A DNA stretch of 64,000 bases from Acidaminococcus sp. (GCA_022482815.1 JAKVOM010000001.1:1942946-2006945), one strand, 5' to 3'; shown: positions 41,999 through 50,383, counted from the stretch's first letter. Translations and numbers: made by a program. Notes: generated by a model from the letters alone, not told the origin.

Positions 41999-44500
41999 AT
42001 GAAAAAAGTAAAGGCTGAAATTCCGGAGCCAACTCACATCGAAGTGCGAGGCGCCCGGGTCCATAATTTAAAAAATATTGATGTCAATATTCCGCTGCAC
42101 AAGATTACAGCCATTGCCGGTGTATCCGGTTCGGGCAAGTCTTCTCTTGCTCTCGGAGTGCTCTATGCGGAAGGTTCCAGACGCTATCTGGAAGCGCTCT
42201 CAACGTACACGCGGCGCCGTATGACGCAGGCTGAAAAGGCGCAGGTGGATGATATTCGCTACGTACCGGCTGCGCTGGCACTGCATCAGCGTCCAGGTGT
42301 GCCGGGCATTCGCAGTACATTTGGCACGTCGACAGAACTCCTCAATAGTCTCCGCCTCATGTATTCACGCCTGGCCAGCCATCGCTGCCCTAACGGGCAC
42401 TACGTGGAGCCGTCTCTTAATGTGGCGGCCATGAAGGAAATCGTCTGCCCGGTTTGCGGAGCTCATTTTTACGGGCCCGGGGCCGAAGATCTTGCTTTTA
42501 ACAGCGGCGGCGCGTGCAAAACCTGCAGCGGCACGGGCCTTGTGCGGACTGTCGACGAGTCGACACTCGTGCCGGATGAAAATCTGTCCATAGATGAAGG
42601 GGCTGTGCTGCCGTGGCAGACACTGATGTGGTCGCTCATGAAAGATATTGCCCGTGATCTGGGCGTGCGGACTGACGTGCCCTTTAAAGACCTGACGCCG
42701 AAAGAACGGGATATTGTCTTTAACGGTCCTCCTATCAAGCATCATATGGTTTACCAGAATAAAACAGATGGATCGGCCGGTGAAATGGATTTTACCTATT
42801 TCAATGCGAAATATACTGTGGAAAATGCCCTGTCTCATGTGAAGGATGAAAAGGGCATGAAGCGCGTCGAAAAATTCCTCAAAGTCGACGTCTGTCCGGA
42901 CTGCCACGGAACGCGGCTTTCGGAAGCCGCACGGGCTCCCAAGCTGCGCGGGATTTCCCTCGATAAGGCTTGTGAAATGACGCTGACGGAACTGGTGGAA
43001 TGGGTGAAAGGGGTGCCGGCTTCCCTGCCTGAACCGCTGCGCCCCATGGCACAGAGTATCTGCGATTCTTTTCAAGGTGTGGCCAAACGGCTGCTCGACC
43101 TGGGGCTCGGATACCTCACGCTTGACCGCGCTGCTTCGACTTTATCGACGGGTGAGCGGCAGCGGATGCAGCTCGCCCGTGCCGTGCGAAACCGGACGAC
43201 GGGTGTGCTCTATGTCCTCGATGAACCGTCAATCGGACTTCATCCGGCCAATATTGAGGGTCTTGCCGGAGTAATGGACGACCTCGTGGCTGATGGAAAT
43301 ACGGTTGTGCTTGTTGATCACGATACGCGCATCCTGAATCATGCCGACTGGATGATCGAAATGGGGCCTGAGGCCGGTGCTGATGGAGGACAAGTGATTG
43401 CGGAAGGCACACTGGAAGCCATCGGAAAGAATCCAAAATCCGTGATCGGGCCGTTTCTCTCCAACAAGACAGTCCAAGTCAGGGAACTCGCTCCGGAAGC
43501 TCATCTTTTTGATGACGGACGCATCCGCCTTAAAACGGGTCCAATCCATACAGTAAAACCGCTTGATGTTTCTTTCCCGAAAGGGCGTCTTTCTGTCGTG
43601 ACGGGTGTCTCCGGTTCGGGGAAGACGACGATGGTGCTGGAAAGTCTGCTGCCGGGTCTTACGGCGCAGATCCAGAACGCAGCCCTTCCTACTCACGTAA
43701 AGATGGTAGAGACGGGCGGTATCACGCAGGTAAAACTCATTGATGCCACGCCAATCGGAATCAACGTTCGCTCTACTGTGGCGACCTATGCCGATGTTCA
43801 TGATCAGCTCCGTAAAGTCTTCGCCAAAACGGAGGAGGCGAAGGCAGCAGGACTCAAAGCCGGCGCTTTTTCTTATAACACGGGCTCCCTGCGCTGTCCG
43901 ACCTGTGACGGCACGGGCACTATCAGCCTGGACGTGCAGTTTCTCCCGGACGTGGAGCTGACCTGTCCTGACTGCCGAGGCACAAGGTATAACGATGACG
44001 CCGGTAAGATTCACTGGACCAATAAAGAAAGCAAGTCGTACAGCCTGCCGCAGCTCATGGCCATAAGTGTGGACGAAGCTCTCACTGCCTGCAGAGGATT
44101 GTCCCTTGTAGAAAAAAGACTGCAGATTGTCCATGACCTGGGCCTCGGGTACTTGACGCTCGGCGAAGAAACGCCGGGCCTGTCGGGCGGTGAAGCACAG
44201 CGCCTTAAACTTGCCAGCGAAATCGGCAGACCTCAGGCCGACTCTTTGTTTATCTTCGATGAACCGACCATCGGTCTCCATCCCCTGGATGTGCAGACTC
44301 TGCTTCACGTATTCCAGACACTCATTGAGCAGGGCGCGACTGTCATTGTCATTGAACACGATCTCGACGTCATTCATAACGCGGACTATATCGTCGATAT
44401 GGGACCCGGCGGCGGAAATGAAGGTGGTACTGTCGTGGCGAGTGGGAGCGTGGAGGATGTTAGGAAGTGTAAGGAGAGTATTACGGGAAAGTACATATAA
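41999..44500 (+). CDS. UvrA-like ABC ATPase (short UvrA paralogue)
   Basis: 833 residues, versus about 940 for UvrA. Two ATP sites (Walker A GVSGSGKSS and GVSGSGKTT; signatures STGERQR and LSGGEAQR) and UvrA-type zinc modules (CPVCGAHFYG...CKTCSGTG; CPTCDGTG...CPDCRGTRY) are intact. The shorter length and presence of DRAASTLSTGERQRMQLARA point to the UvrA2/drug-resistance branch rather than the repair UvrA, which is normally encoded beside uvrB; no uvrB is seen here. Function may be excision repair of bulky adducts or self-protection. Confidence 0.88.
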   Translation: MKKVKAEIPEPTHIEVRGARVHNLKNIDVNIPLHKITAIAGVSGSGKSSLALGVLYAEGSRRYLEALSTYTRRRMTQAEKAQVDDIRYVPAALALHQRPGVPGIRSTFGTSTELLNSLRLMYSRLASHRCPNGHYVEPSLNVAAMKEIVCPVCGAHFYGPGAEDLAFNSGGACKTCSGTGLVRTVDESTLVPDENLSIDEGAVLPWQTLMWSLMKDIARDLGVRTDVPFKDLTPKERDIVFNGPPIKHHMVYQNKTDGSAGEMDFTYFNAKYTVENALSHVKDEKGMKRVEKFLKVDVCPDCHGTRLSEAARAPKLRGISLDKACEMTLTELVEWVKGVPASLPEPLRPMAQSICDSFQGVAKRLLDLGLGYLTLDRAASTLSTGERQRMQLARAVRNRTTGVLYVLDEPSIGLHPANIEGLAGVMDDLVADGNTVVLVDHDTRILNHADWMIEMGPEAGADGGQVIAEGTLEAIGKNPKSVIGPFLSNKTVQVRELAPEAHLFDDGRIRLKTGPIHTVKPLDVSFPKGRLSVVTGVSGSGKTTMVLESLLPGLTAQIQNAALPTHVKMVETGGITQVKLIDATPIGINVRSTVATYADVHDQLRKVFAKTEEAKAAGLKAGAFSYNTGSLRCPTCDGTGTISLDVQFLPDVELTCPDCRGTRYNDDAGKIHWTNKESKSYSLPQLMAISVDEALTACRGLSLVEKRLQIVHDLGLGYLTLGEETPGLSGGEAQRLKLASEIGRPQADSLFIFDEPTIGLHPLDVQTLLHVFQTLIEQGATVIVIEHDLDVIHNADYIVDMGPGGGNEGGTVVASGSVEDVRKCKESITGKYI

Positions 44501-44507
44501 AAGGCAC

Positions 44508-44563
44508 CTCAGATAATCTGGTGCTCGGCTGGCCTCGCACGCATCTTATCTGAGAGCTCTTTT
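44508..44563 (+). terminator. Terminator after the UvrA-like gene
   Basis: CTCAGATAA (44508-44516) pairs with TTATCTGAG (44546-44554), then AGCTCTTTTT. Confidence 0.75.
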
Positions 44564-44584
44564 TAAGGAAACTTTTTCTGTCCA

Positions 44585-44705
44585 GCGCAGAAATATGGGT
44601 GCATCTGCGGTGTCAAGTGAGCGCGTGACCCATCGAGGTACTATTTGTGTACATCTTCTGGGCCCCGCGCTCGCTTTCCTTGCATCTGCGCCCATCTTCT
44701 GTGCC
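44585..44705. repeat. Long imperfect inverted repeat
   Basis: The arm from 44585 (CGCAGAAATATGGGTGCATC ...) to about 44632 aligns with the reverse complement of 44655-44704 (CACAGAAGATGGGCGCAG ... GCGAGCGCG ... CCCAG) with scattered mismatches. It is the size of a MITE or hairpin remnant. No gene. Confidence 0.5.
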
Positions 44706-44794
44706 GTCCATAAAAAGAAAATAAAAAACAGGTATGAAATAGGGTTATATGTAACAAACCGAATATCTTATATTGAATCCGTGCGGCTGTCTTG

Positions 44795-45135
44795 CAGCAG
44801 AGTCCATCAGAAACAAAATAATAAAGCGTATCTGATATTGGGGTATACGTTTCTTAATGGGGCGTATATCTTGTTTTTTCCTTTTCGCCGACGGAGTCTG
44901 CTACAACGTCACAGCGGTTTTGCGTGCGGAGGGCCATAGCTTTATAGCTTTCTTTTTGCCGATCCTTCTGACACTGCAATGCGGCGTCGAAAGGATGCAA
45001 GGGGAGCCACCTGCGGTAGATGGATAGAATTTTTTGGTATAATGGCGTATCTTTTAGCTGAAGGAGTGGCTAAAAGCCAAATGCCAAAGACCAAAAGCGC
45101 CTTTTTATTTTCTACTTGTAACTATCTGTCTGAAA
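44795..45135 (+). repeat. Families A, B and D repeats
   Basis: 44795-44872 matches the family A element at 1204-1281 (CAGCAGAGT, TGATATTGGG, AATGGGGCGTAT). 44930-45030 is a degenerate family B element with GCGGCGTCGAAAGGATG and a CCACCTGCGGTAGATGGATAG tail. 45060-45115 has family D words (GCTAAAAGCCAAATGCC, CAAAAGCGCCTTTTT). The order A then B is the same as at 1204-1545, so the whole block may be a composite repeat. No gene in 44501-45550 apart from the two RNAs that follow. Confidence 0.55.
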
Positions 45136-45149
45136 GCAAATAAAAAACT

Positions 45150-45178
45150 ATCCCGTTTTTTCGAAAAAGTGGTACACT
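45150..45178 (+). promoter_or_regulatory. Promoter of twin RNA A
   Basis: CTATCCC (45148-45154), then GAAAAAGTGGTACACTATA. The extended -10 reads TGGTACACT (45170-45178). The same upstream words precede RNA B. Confidence 0.6.
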
Positions 45179-45184
45179 ATAGGT

Positions 45185-45264
45185 GAGCTGTGTATTGCTT
45201 ATATTTTGTCGCTCGACGACTTCTTTTTTCCCTTTGGGGCTCGCGAACACAGCTCATTTTTATT
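45185..45264 (+). ncRNA. Three-stem small RNA, copy A
   Basis: About 80 nt. Closing stem GAGCTGTGT (45185-45193) with ACACAGCTC (45247-45255); inner hairpin GTCG-CTCGA-CGAC (45208-45220); second inner hairpin CCC-TTT-GGG (45230-45238); U-rich end ATTTTTATT. Copy B (45421-45502) folds the same way with compensatory changes in two stems, so the structure rather than the sequence is conserved. No reading frame. It stands upstream of the DEDD gene pair. Confidence 0.75.
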
Positions 45265-45389
45265 GAGATTCAACTGATACAGCAGTGAATGAGGCAATTT
45301 TGTTCTGAATTTATAAAAGAATTGTGTTGGATTCACTCAAAAGTTCTTATATTTTCGTCATCTTTTAAAGATTAAACAAAAATCTATCC

Positions 45390-45415
45390 CAATTTCTCTG
45401 AAAAAGTGCTACACT
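45390..45415 (+). promoter_or_regulatory. Promoter of twin RNA B
   Basis: CTATCCC, then CTGAAAAAGTGCTACACTATA; extended -10 TGCTACACT. The 110-base stretch between RNA A and this promoter shows nothing recognisable. Confidence 0.6.
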
Positions 45416-45420
45416 ATATA

Positions 45421-45502
45421 TGAGCTGTGGACTGGTTATTTTTTTACCGCTTGACGGTTTTTCTCGGTTTTATCCGAGCTCCGGCCACAGCTCATTTTTA
45501 TT
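45421..45502 (+). ncRNA. Three-stem small RNA, copy B
   Basis: About 82 nt. Closing stem GAGCTGTGG (45422-45430) with CCACAGCTC (45485-45493); inner hairpin ACCG-CTTGA-CGGT (45446-45458); second hairpin CTCGG-TTTTAT-CCGAG (45463-45478); end ATTTTTATTG. It ends 48 bases before the ATG of the first DEDD gene. The U run should act as a terminator, giving a free small RNA instead of a leader. Confidence 0.75.
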
Positions 45503-45550
45503 GCCTTCATCTGTCACTATTAAGTTATTTTCCTTTGAGGAGGTCCTTTT

Positions 45551-46354
45551 ATGCTCTACGTAGGAATTGATACGGCGAAGAAATACAGGTGCTGCGTATT
45601 TGAGTCAGAGAAAAAGGCCCCCAGCGAGATGTTTGTGTTCACTTATGACCGGGATGGTTACGACCTGCTGTTAAAACGTATTTCTTTTTATCATCTGCCG
45701 CCGGAAAAGATAAAAATAGGTATGGAAGATATTGACCCTTATAGTACAAATCTTGCCAGCTGCCTGGCAGATGATGGCTTTACACCCTACATCTTTTCTT
45801 CTGAGATGGTAGCTCAATACAGAAAAACTCATACCTGCCAAAACGCGTTTCCAAATCGCGACGATTATTTGATTGTTTGTATGCTCAGGTCCGATCTTGA
45901 TGTTGAGCCATATACCAAGGAAAAAATAAAAGAAAAAATTCGAATCAGAAACCAGAATGAAGCAAAGAGTTTTTATGCAAGTACGGTTCGGGAAAGAAAT
46001 GAAAAAAGACAAAATATTGCTCGTCTTGTCAAACTTCTCTTTCCTGAGCTGCCCCAATACATAGATTTGGATTCCCCTGCGGCTCACGCTTTGCTTAAGA
46101 AGTTTCCCAGTTGCCGGAAAATTGCCGGTGCCAGCTTACGACAGATGCAAAAGGCTGTTGATACGGCGTCTGAGGGGTCTGAAGGGAGTATCAGTGCGGA
46201 GCTGCTCGAGCAGATTCATGAAGCAGCAAAAAATTCCAAATATATCGGTAATGCTGCTGATGAACTGAAACTGAGATTTTTAATCGAGGACGTAGATATG
46301 CTGAATTCAGAAATTCCTAAGATGAAAGAAGAACTGAAGAAAGAGTTAGACTAA
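45551..46354 (+). CDS. IS110-like DEDD-domain protein without the C-terminal transposase domain
   Basis: 267 residues. It follows the N-terminal half of IS110 transposases: MLYVGIDTAKKY with Asp7, IKIGMEDIDPYSTNLASCL with Glu59, a third acidic pair at NRDD (Asn102 in place of the first Asp, Asp105 kept), then the coiled/helical FPELPQYIDLDS ... LLKKFPSCRKIAGASL region. It stops where the Ser-containing Transposase_20 domain should begin (IS110 proteins are 300-400 residues). So it should not be able to do strand exchange by itself, and the DEDD site may be impaired. GAGGAGG ribosome site. A homologous gene follows 93 bases later and two structured RNAs precede it, which suggests a domesticated pair. 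Confidence 0.72.
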   Translation: MLYVGIDTAKKYRCCVFESEKKAPSEMFVFTYDRDGYDLLLKRISFYHLPPEKIKIGMEDIDPYSTNLASCLADDGFTPYIFSSEMVAQYRKTHTCQNAFPNRDDYLIVCMLRSDLDVEPYTKEKIKEKIRIRNQNEAKSFYASTVRERNEKRQNIARLVKLLFPELPQYIDLDSPAAHALLKKFPSCRKIAGASLRQMQKAVDTASEGSEGSISAELLEQIHEAAKNSKYIGNAADELKLRFLIEDVDMLNSEIPKMKEELKKELD

Positions 46355-46447
46355 CCATTATCTGTTATCTACATTAAAAAATTCATCAAGGTTCATACTT
46401 ACACTTTTCACGTACAACCACTCATTATTTTTGCGGGAGGTCTTTTT

Positions 46448-47250
46448 ATGCTTTACGTGGGCATTGACGCGGGCAAGACATATAAGTGCTGTATTTTAGA
46501 ATCTGAGAAAAAAGAACCCAGTGAGGTATTCGCGTTCAACTATGGTATGGATGGTTTTGATTTGTTTCTAAATCAGATTTCTTCTTACAATCAACCGCCG
46601 GAAAATATCAAAGTGGGAATTTCGGAGACATCTCTCTACAGTCTGAGTATCGCCAGATGCGTGGCAAATCGCGGCATTGCACCTTATATCTTTCTTTCTA
46701 CTACAATGGAGCGATATAAAAAAGCCATACCTGTCAAAATATGATGCCCAATCGCAATGATTTCCTGGCGGCTTGTATGCTTCAGTCTGATCTGAAAGTT
46801 AAGCCGGTGACAATTGCAGAGTTAGACAATCCCTCTCGTCTTAACTTAAGGCTTTTTACGGAAGATGATTACCTGATGTATGTTGAAATCAGAAATAGAT
46901 TTCAGAAAACCTTTAATAAATGCGTTGATCAGCTTTTTCCTGAGCTGCCGCAGTACTTAAATCTGGATTCCGATGCTGCCCGTGCACTATTAAAAGAGTT
47001 CCCTGGCAGCCAAAAAATAGCAAGCGCCAGCTTACAACAATTGAGGATGACCCTTGACAAGGTGCTCAAGAACAGTGTCAATATCGACCTGGCCAAACAG
47101 ATTCATGAGGCTGCTAAAAAATCTAAGGCTCCAGGTATTGAAAATGGTGAATTCTCAATAAAGATGCTGATTGATCAAATAGAGTCGGATGACCATCAGA
47201 TTAAAGAGCTGAAAAACGTGCTGAAAGAGAAGTACCATTATTCATTCTAG
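46448..47250 (+). pseudogene. Second IS110-like DEDD-domain gene, split by a -1 frameshift at six A
   Basis: Homologous to the gene before it over its full length when frame is changed at 46718-46723 (AAAAAA). The first frame (MLYVGIDAGKTYKCC ...) ends at a TGA at 46742; the -1 frame continues as KKSHTCQNMMPNRNDF, matching RKTHTCQNAFPNRDDY of the first gene exactly in register, and runs to 47250 with FPELPQYLNLDSDAARALLK. GCGGGAGG precedes the ATG. The catalytic Glu59 position is Ser here and Asn102 is again Asn, so activity is doubtful. It is either a pseudogene or read by slippage on the A run. Confidence 0.7.
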
Positions 47251-47289
47251 CAGTGTAAGAAATCAGTTTTGAAAACCTAAAATAAAAAA

Positions 47290-47480
47290 GGGCTGTGAAA
47301 AAATAAAAAAGCGCTTTTAGCTTTTGGCCTATGGCATTTAGCCTCGTCTGCAGCAGTGTGCTAAAGCTTTTGATTCAAGTAAAATATGATATAAAATCTG
47401 AAATTTAGCAGATAACCTAAATTTCAGGTTTTATTTTTATAAGTTCAAAGAAAAATGCCTTAGTCATTTTTCTTCCATGG
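47290..47480 (+). repeat. Family C repeat (second copy)
   Basis: Matches 23640-23800: AAAAAGCGCTTTTAGC, GCAGCAGTGTGCTAAAGC, TTTGATTCAAGTAAA, then the hairpin TGAAATTTAGCAGATAACCT/AAATTTCAGGTTTT and TATAAGTTCAAAGAAAAATG. It fills most of the gap 47251-47630. Confidence 0.7.
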
Positions 47481-47512
47481 GCGACCCGCCGCCAGCGAAC
47501 AGCGACCTGCGT

Positions 47513-47559
47513 AAAAAGGGCTGTGAAAAAATGAACTCATTTTTTCACAGCCCTTTTTT
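47513..47559. terminator. Bidirectional GGGCTGTGAAA-type terminator
   Basis: AAAAAGGGCTGTGAAAAAATGA pairs with TCATTTTTTCACAGCCCTTTTT. Lies between the DEDD gene (+) and queG (-). Confidence 0.8.
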
Positions 47560-47630
47560 GTCTATAGAGAAAATTCTGCCTTATGCTGCGCGTGTAAGCC
47601 CAGCCAAACACCAGCATAAGGCAAGTGCTT

Positions 47631-48662
47631 TTATTTATCCAGGTTTAACTGTTCTAACGCCCACTGCGCCATTTCCCGCACTTCCTGCTTTTCATCTTGG
47701 CAGGCCCTGCGGAGGGAAGGCAAATATTCCGGGTGATAGTCGTTTACCATGGCATTGATGACGTTCACCTTGTACCGCCACGTCTTTTTCTTCGGAATAT
47801 ACCAGAATTTGGGTTGAATCACATTATCAATATAATCATAATCGGCATCGAGAATCTCAGTCAGGGAAAGATGGCGGCTCAGTTCTTCGAGCCCCGGGAA
47901 CTCTTCATCCTCGTGCCAGCTGTTGTGGTTAAAGGGGCAGACATCCTGACAGGCGTCACAACCAAATATCCACTGACCAATCTCCCGGCGCCGCGGTTCG
48001 TGGGCCATATCCCAGCCGTCCCAGGTCGTCAGGCAGGAAACACAGGCGTTGCGGTTCATCATATAAGGTTCTGCAAGAGCTTTCGTGGGGCAGGCGCGCT
48101 GGCACAGCGTACAGCGGTCGGGGCAGGGACGAAGCGTGCATTTTTCGATGTATTCCAGTGGCTGATCGATAAGAAAGGCCTCCAGGTATTGCCAGGAACC
48201 TCTTTCCGTATAAAAGAAATTATTCTTGCGGAGCAGGCCGATACCCGCCTCCCGGGCAGCCCAGCGCAGGCTCGTAAGACCAAATTTCCGCTCAGTCTTT
48301 ACTTTTATCCCTGCTTCCAGAAGGTATTTTTCAAAGTCAACACTTGTCTGATAGCCGGCGGAATGGACATCACGGCGCCCATCGGTCAGATAGTATTTTG
48401 CAATATGTCCCTGAAGCCCTTCAGGAATTTTGTATTTTCCATACCAATAGGAACAAATGATGACGGATTTAGCCCAGGGAAACTGCTCCTGAGGATGAGC
48501 GTAGCCACGCAGATCTTCGTAGTGAGAGCGGGTCTCCGGAAAGCGATTCATGCGTTTATCAAGACGCTCTTCGTAACCGGCCATTTTTTCAACAGGAATA
48601 ATGCCGCATTTGTCGAAGCCACAACGTTTTGCGGCCTCAATAATTTCTTCAGCGGTGAGCAT
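47631..48662 (-). CDS. queG: Epoxyqueuosine reductase QueG
   Basis: 343 residues. The N-terminal B12-binding domain, the 4Fe-4S motifs CTLCQRACPTKAL and CDACQDVCPFN, and the C-terminal HEAT-like tail (LPSLRRACQDEKQEVREMAQWA) fit QueG, which makes queuosine in tRNA wobble positions. Some related proteins reduce other substrates, but the full domain order is that of QueG. ATG after CAGGAG on the minus strand. No other queuosine gene is nearby. Confidence 0.83.
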   Translation of the reverse strand: MLTAEEIIEAAKRCGFDKCGIIPVEKMAGYEERLDKRMNRFPETRSHYEDLRGYAHPQEQFPWAKSVIICSYWYGKYKIPEGLQGHIAKYYLTDGRRDVHSAGYQTSVDFEKYLLEAGIKVKTERKFGLTSLRWAAREAGIGLLRKNNFFYTERGSWQYLEAFLIDQPLEYIEKCTLRPCPDRCTLCQRACPTKALAEPYMMNRNACVSCLTTWDGWDMAHEPRRREIGQWIFGCDACQDVCPFNHNSWHEDEEFPGLEELSRHLSLTEILDADYDYIDNVIQPKFWYIPKKKTWRYKVNVINAMVNDYHPEYLPSLRRACQDEKQEVREMAQWALEQLNLDK

Positions 48663-48812
48663 AAAACCATCTCCTGATTTTCTTCATATCTTTGTATGTA
48701 CTATAAATGAGAAATATAATCTTGTAAATGAAAATCCCCTGCAGTTTCTATGCTTTTCGCAGTGCCAAAAAGCAAATCGATAGAAATAATTTGTTCGTAC
48801 AAAATTGAATGC

Positions 48813-48854
48813 GTTGTTTAAACAACATATTTATTCCTCTTACACTTTTATAAT
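48813..48854 (+). promoter_or_regulatory. Palindrome GTTGTTTAAACAAC and TATAAT upstream of the Cys-rich gene
   Basis: A perfect 14-base palindrome (48813-48826) is followed by TATAAT (48849-48854), about 140 bases before the Cys-rich gene. The gap 48663-48994 contains nothing else that I recognise; it is AT-rich. Confidence 0.4.
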
Positions 48855-48994
48855 AACACTGTAGGAACAGAATCTGCCATGACGAAAAAATCGACTGGGA
48901 TAAATTCTTTGTCCGTTGATTCTTACCAGGATTATTCAGAAGTTTTACTTTATTAAGCACGTTTATCAACAAGCGTAAAAATGGAGGAACGGTA

Positions 48995-49183
48995 ATGAAG
49001 CTTTATTTTGGTGAAGAGTGCCCTTGCTTAAATACGGAATGTGATTTATACAGGAATTGTGTGAAATGCGCCGCCAGACATCATGCTTCCGAAAAATATC
49101 CTTTGACTGCCTGTGAGATTTGTCAAAAGGAAGGCCTGGAGAAAGTAAATCCTGTTGCCTATTTTAAAGGCTTGAAAAAGTAA
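48995..49183 (+). CDS. Small Cys-rich protein (62 residues)
   Basis: Eight Cys in 62 residues: pairs in ECPCLNTECDLYRNCVKCAA, then an ACEICQKEG motif. This looks like a small zinc- or Fe-S-binding protein; I do not recognise the family. ATGGAGG lies ten bases before the ATG. The MetE-like gene follows 87 bases downstream in the same direction, so a methyl-transfer or zinc-handling link is possible but unproven. Confidence 0.7.
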   Translation: MKLYFGEECPCLNTECDLYRNCVKCAARHHASEKYPLTACEICQKEGLEKVNPVAYFKGLKK

Positions 49184-49270
49184 AAGACTGCACTTGAAGG
49201 TGGTGGAAGAGGTAAGAATGTCAATCTGAGTATTTTTTTATTCATACATTCAAAGGAGATGCAGACAACG

Positions 49271-50383
49271 ATGAGACCGTACAGATACGATATCGTAGGC
49301 AGCTTTTTAAGACCAGCGGAATTAAAGGAAGCAAGAAAAAAGTTCAATGAAGGAGCAATTTCCCGGGAAGAACTGACTCTTGTCGAGAACAAATGCATAA
49401 AAGAACTGGTGGAAAAAGAGAAAAGTATCGGACTAAAAGCTGTAACGGACGGTGAACTGAGAAGGCGCTATTGGCATCTGGATTTTCTGGCTGATTTGGT
49501 GGGAGTCAGGGAAATTCGGGCAGACAAATGGTCTGTTGATTTTAAGGGACTGCAGCCGAAAGCGGCCATGCTTGAAATTACGGGACGCATTGATTTTGAT
49601 GAAAACTGTGAGTTCCTGAATCACTTTGATCATTTGAAAAAGGTCGCCGGAGATGCCGATTGTAAAATGACAATCCCTTCTCCGAGCATGCTGCATCTTA
49701 TTTGATGTGTGCGGGGAAATCAAACTTATCATCCGATTTCATTTTATAAAGATGCTGAACAAAATTTATTCAGTGATATTGCCAAAGCGTATCAAAAAGC
49801 GGTACTTGCTTTTTATAACCATGGCTGCCGTTACTTGCAGTTTGATGATACTTCATGGGGAGAATTTTGTGACTTAGATAAGAGAAAAGCTTACGCAGAG
49901 CAGGGTCTGGATCTTGATCAAATCGCCCGGAATTATGTAAAGATGATTAATGAAGTCCTGACAGTGAAACCGAATGACATGACGATCACTATGCATATTT
50001 GCCGCGGCAACTTCCGTTCCACGTGGTTTTCGTCGGGCGGTTATGAACCGGTTGCCAAGACGCTCTTTGGCGGCTGCAGGGTGGATGGATTTTTCCTGGA
50101 GTATGATACGGACCGTGCCGGCGATTTTAAGCCACTGCGGTATATCCAGAACCAAAAAGTGGTGCTGGGACTGATTACATCCAAACATCCCGAATTGGAG
50201 GATAAAGAAGAAGTCAAAGCACGCATTCGTGAAGCAGCAAAATTTGTTCCTCTTGAACAGCTTTGCCTGAGCCCTCAGTGTGGTTTTTCTTCTACGGAGG
50301 AAGGCAATATTTTAACGGAAGAAGATCAGTGGAAAAAGCTGACTCTCATTAAGGAAATCGCTGAAGAAGTTTGGGGCGCGTGA
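49271..50383 (+). pseudogene. MetE-like methyltransferase (YxjG/YxjH type) with an in-frame TGA
   Basis: About 370 residues in one frame, interrupted by a TGA at 49703-49705 (context PSPSMLHLI*CVRGN). Both sides align with the C-terminal catalytic half of cobalamin-independent methionine synthase: VTDGELRRRYWHLDF, LQFDDTSWGEF and the zinc-binding MHICRGN and LSPQCGFSS. These proteins use homocysteine or another thiol and a methyl donor other than the polyglutamate. The start at 49271 is preceded by AAGGAG. Frame continuity suggests a nonsense mutation or recoding (selenocysteine), not a frameshift. Confidence 0.75.

Noticed and set aside
44595-44939. 114-codon frame after the uvrA-like gene
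   Set aside because: It starts within the long inverted repeat and ends in the family A/B repeat block; no homologous pattern.
46741-47250. Separate 169-residue gene starting MMPNRND
   Set aside because: It is the downstream half of the second DEDD gene: alignment with the first DEDD protein joins the halves exactly at the A run.
49709-50383. Independent gene starting at the GTG after the TGA
   Set aside because: Same frame as the upstream half and a continuous MetE-like alignment; no ribosome site before the GTG.
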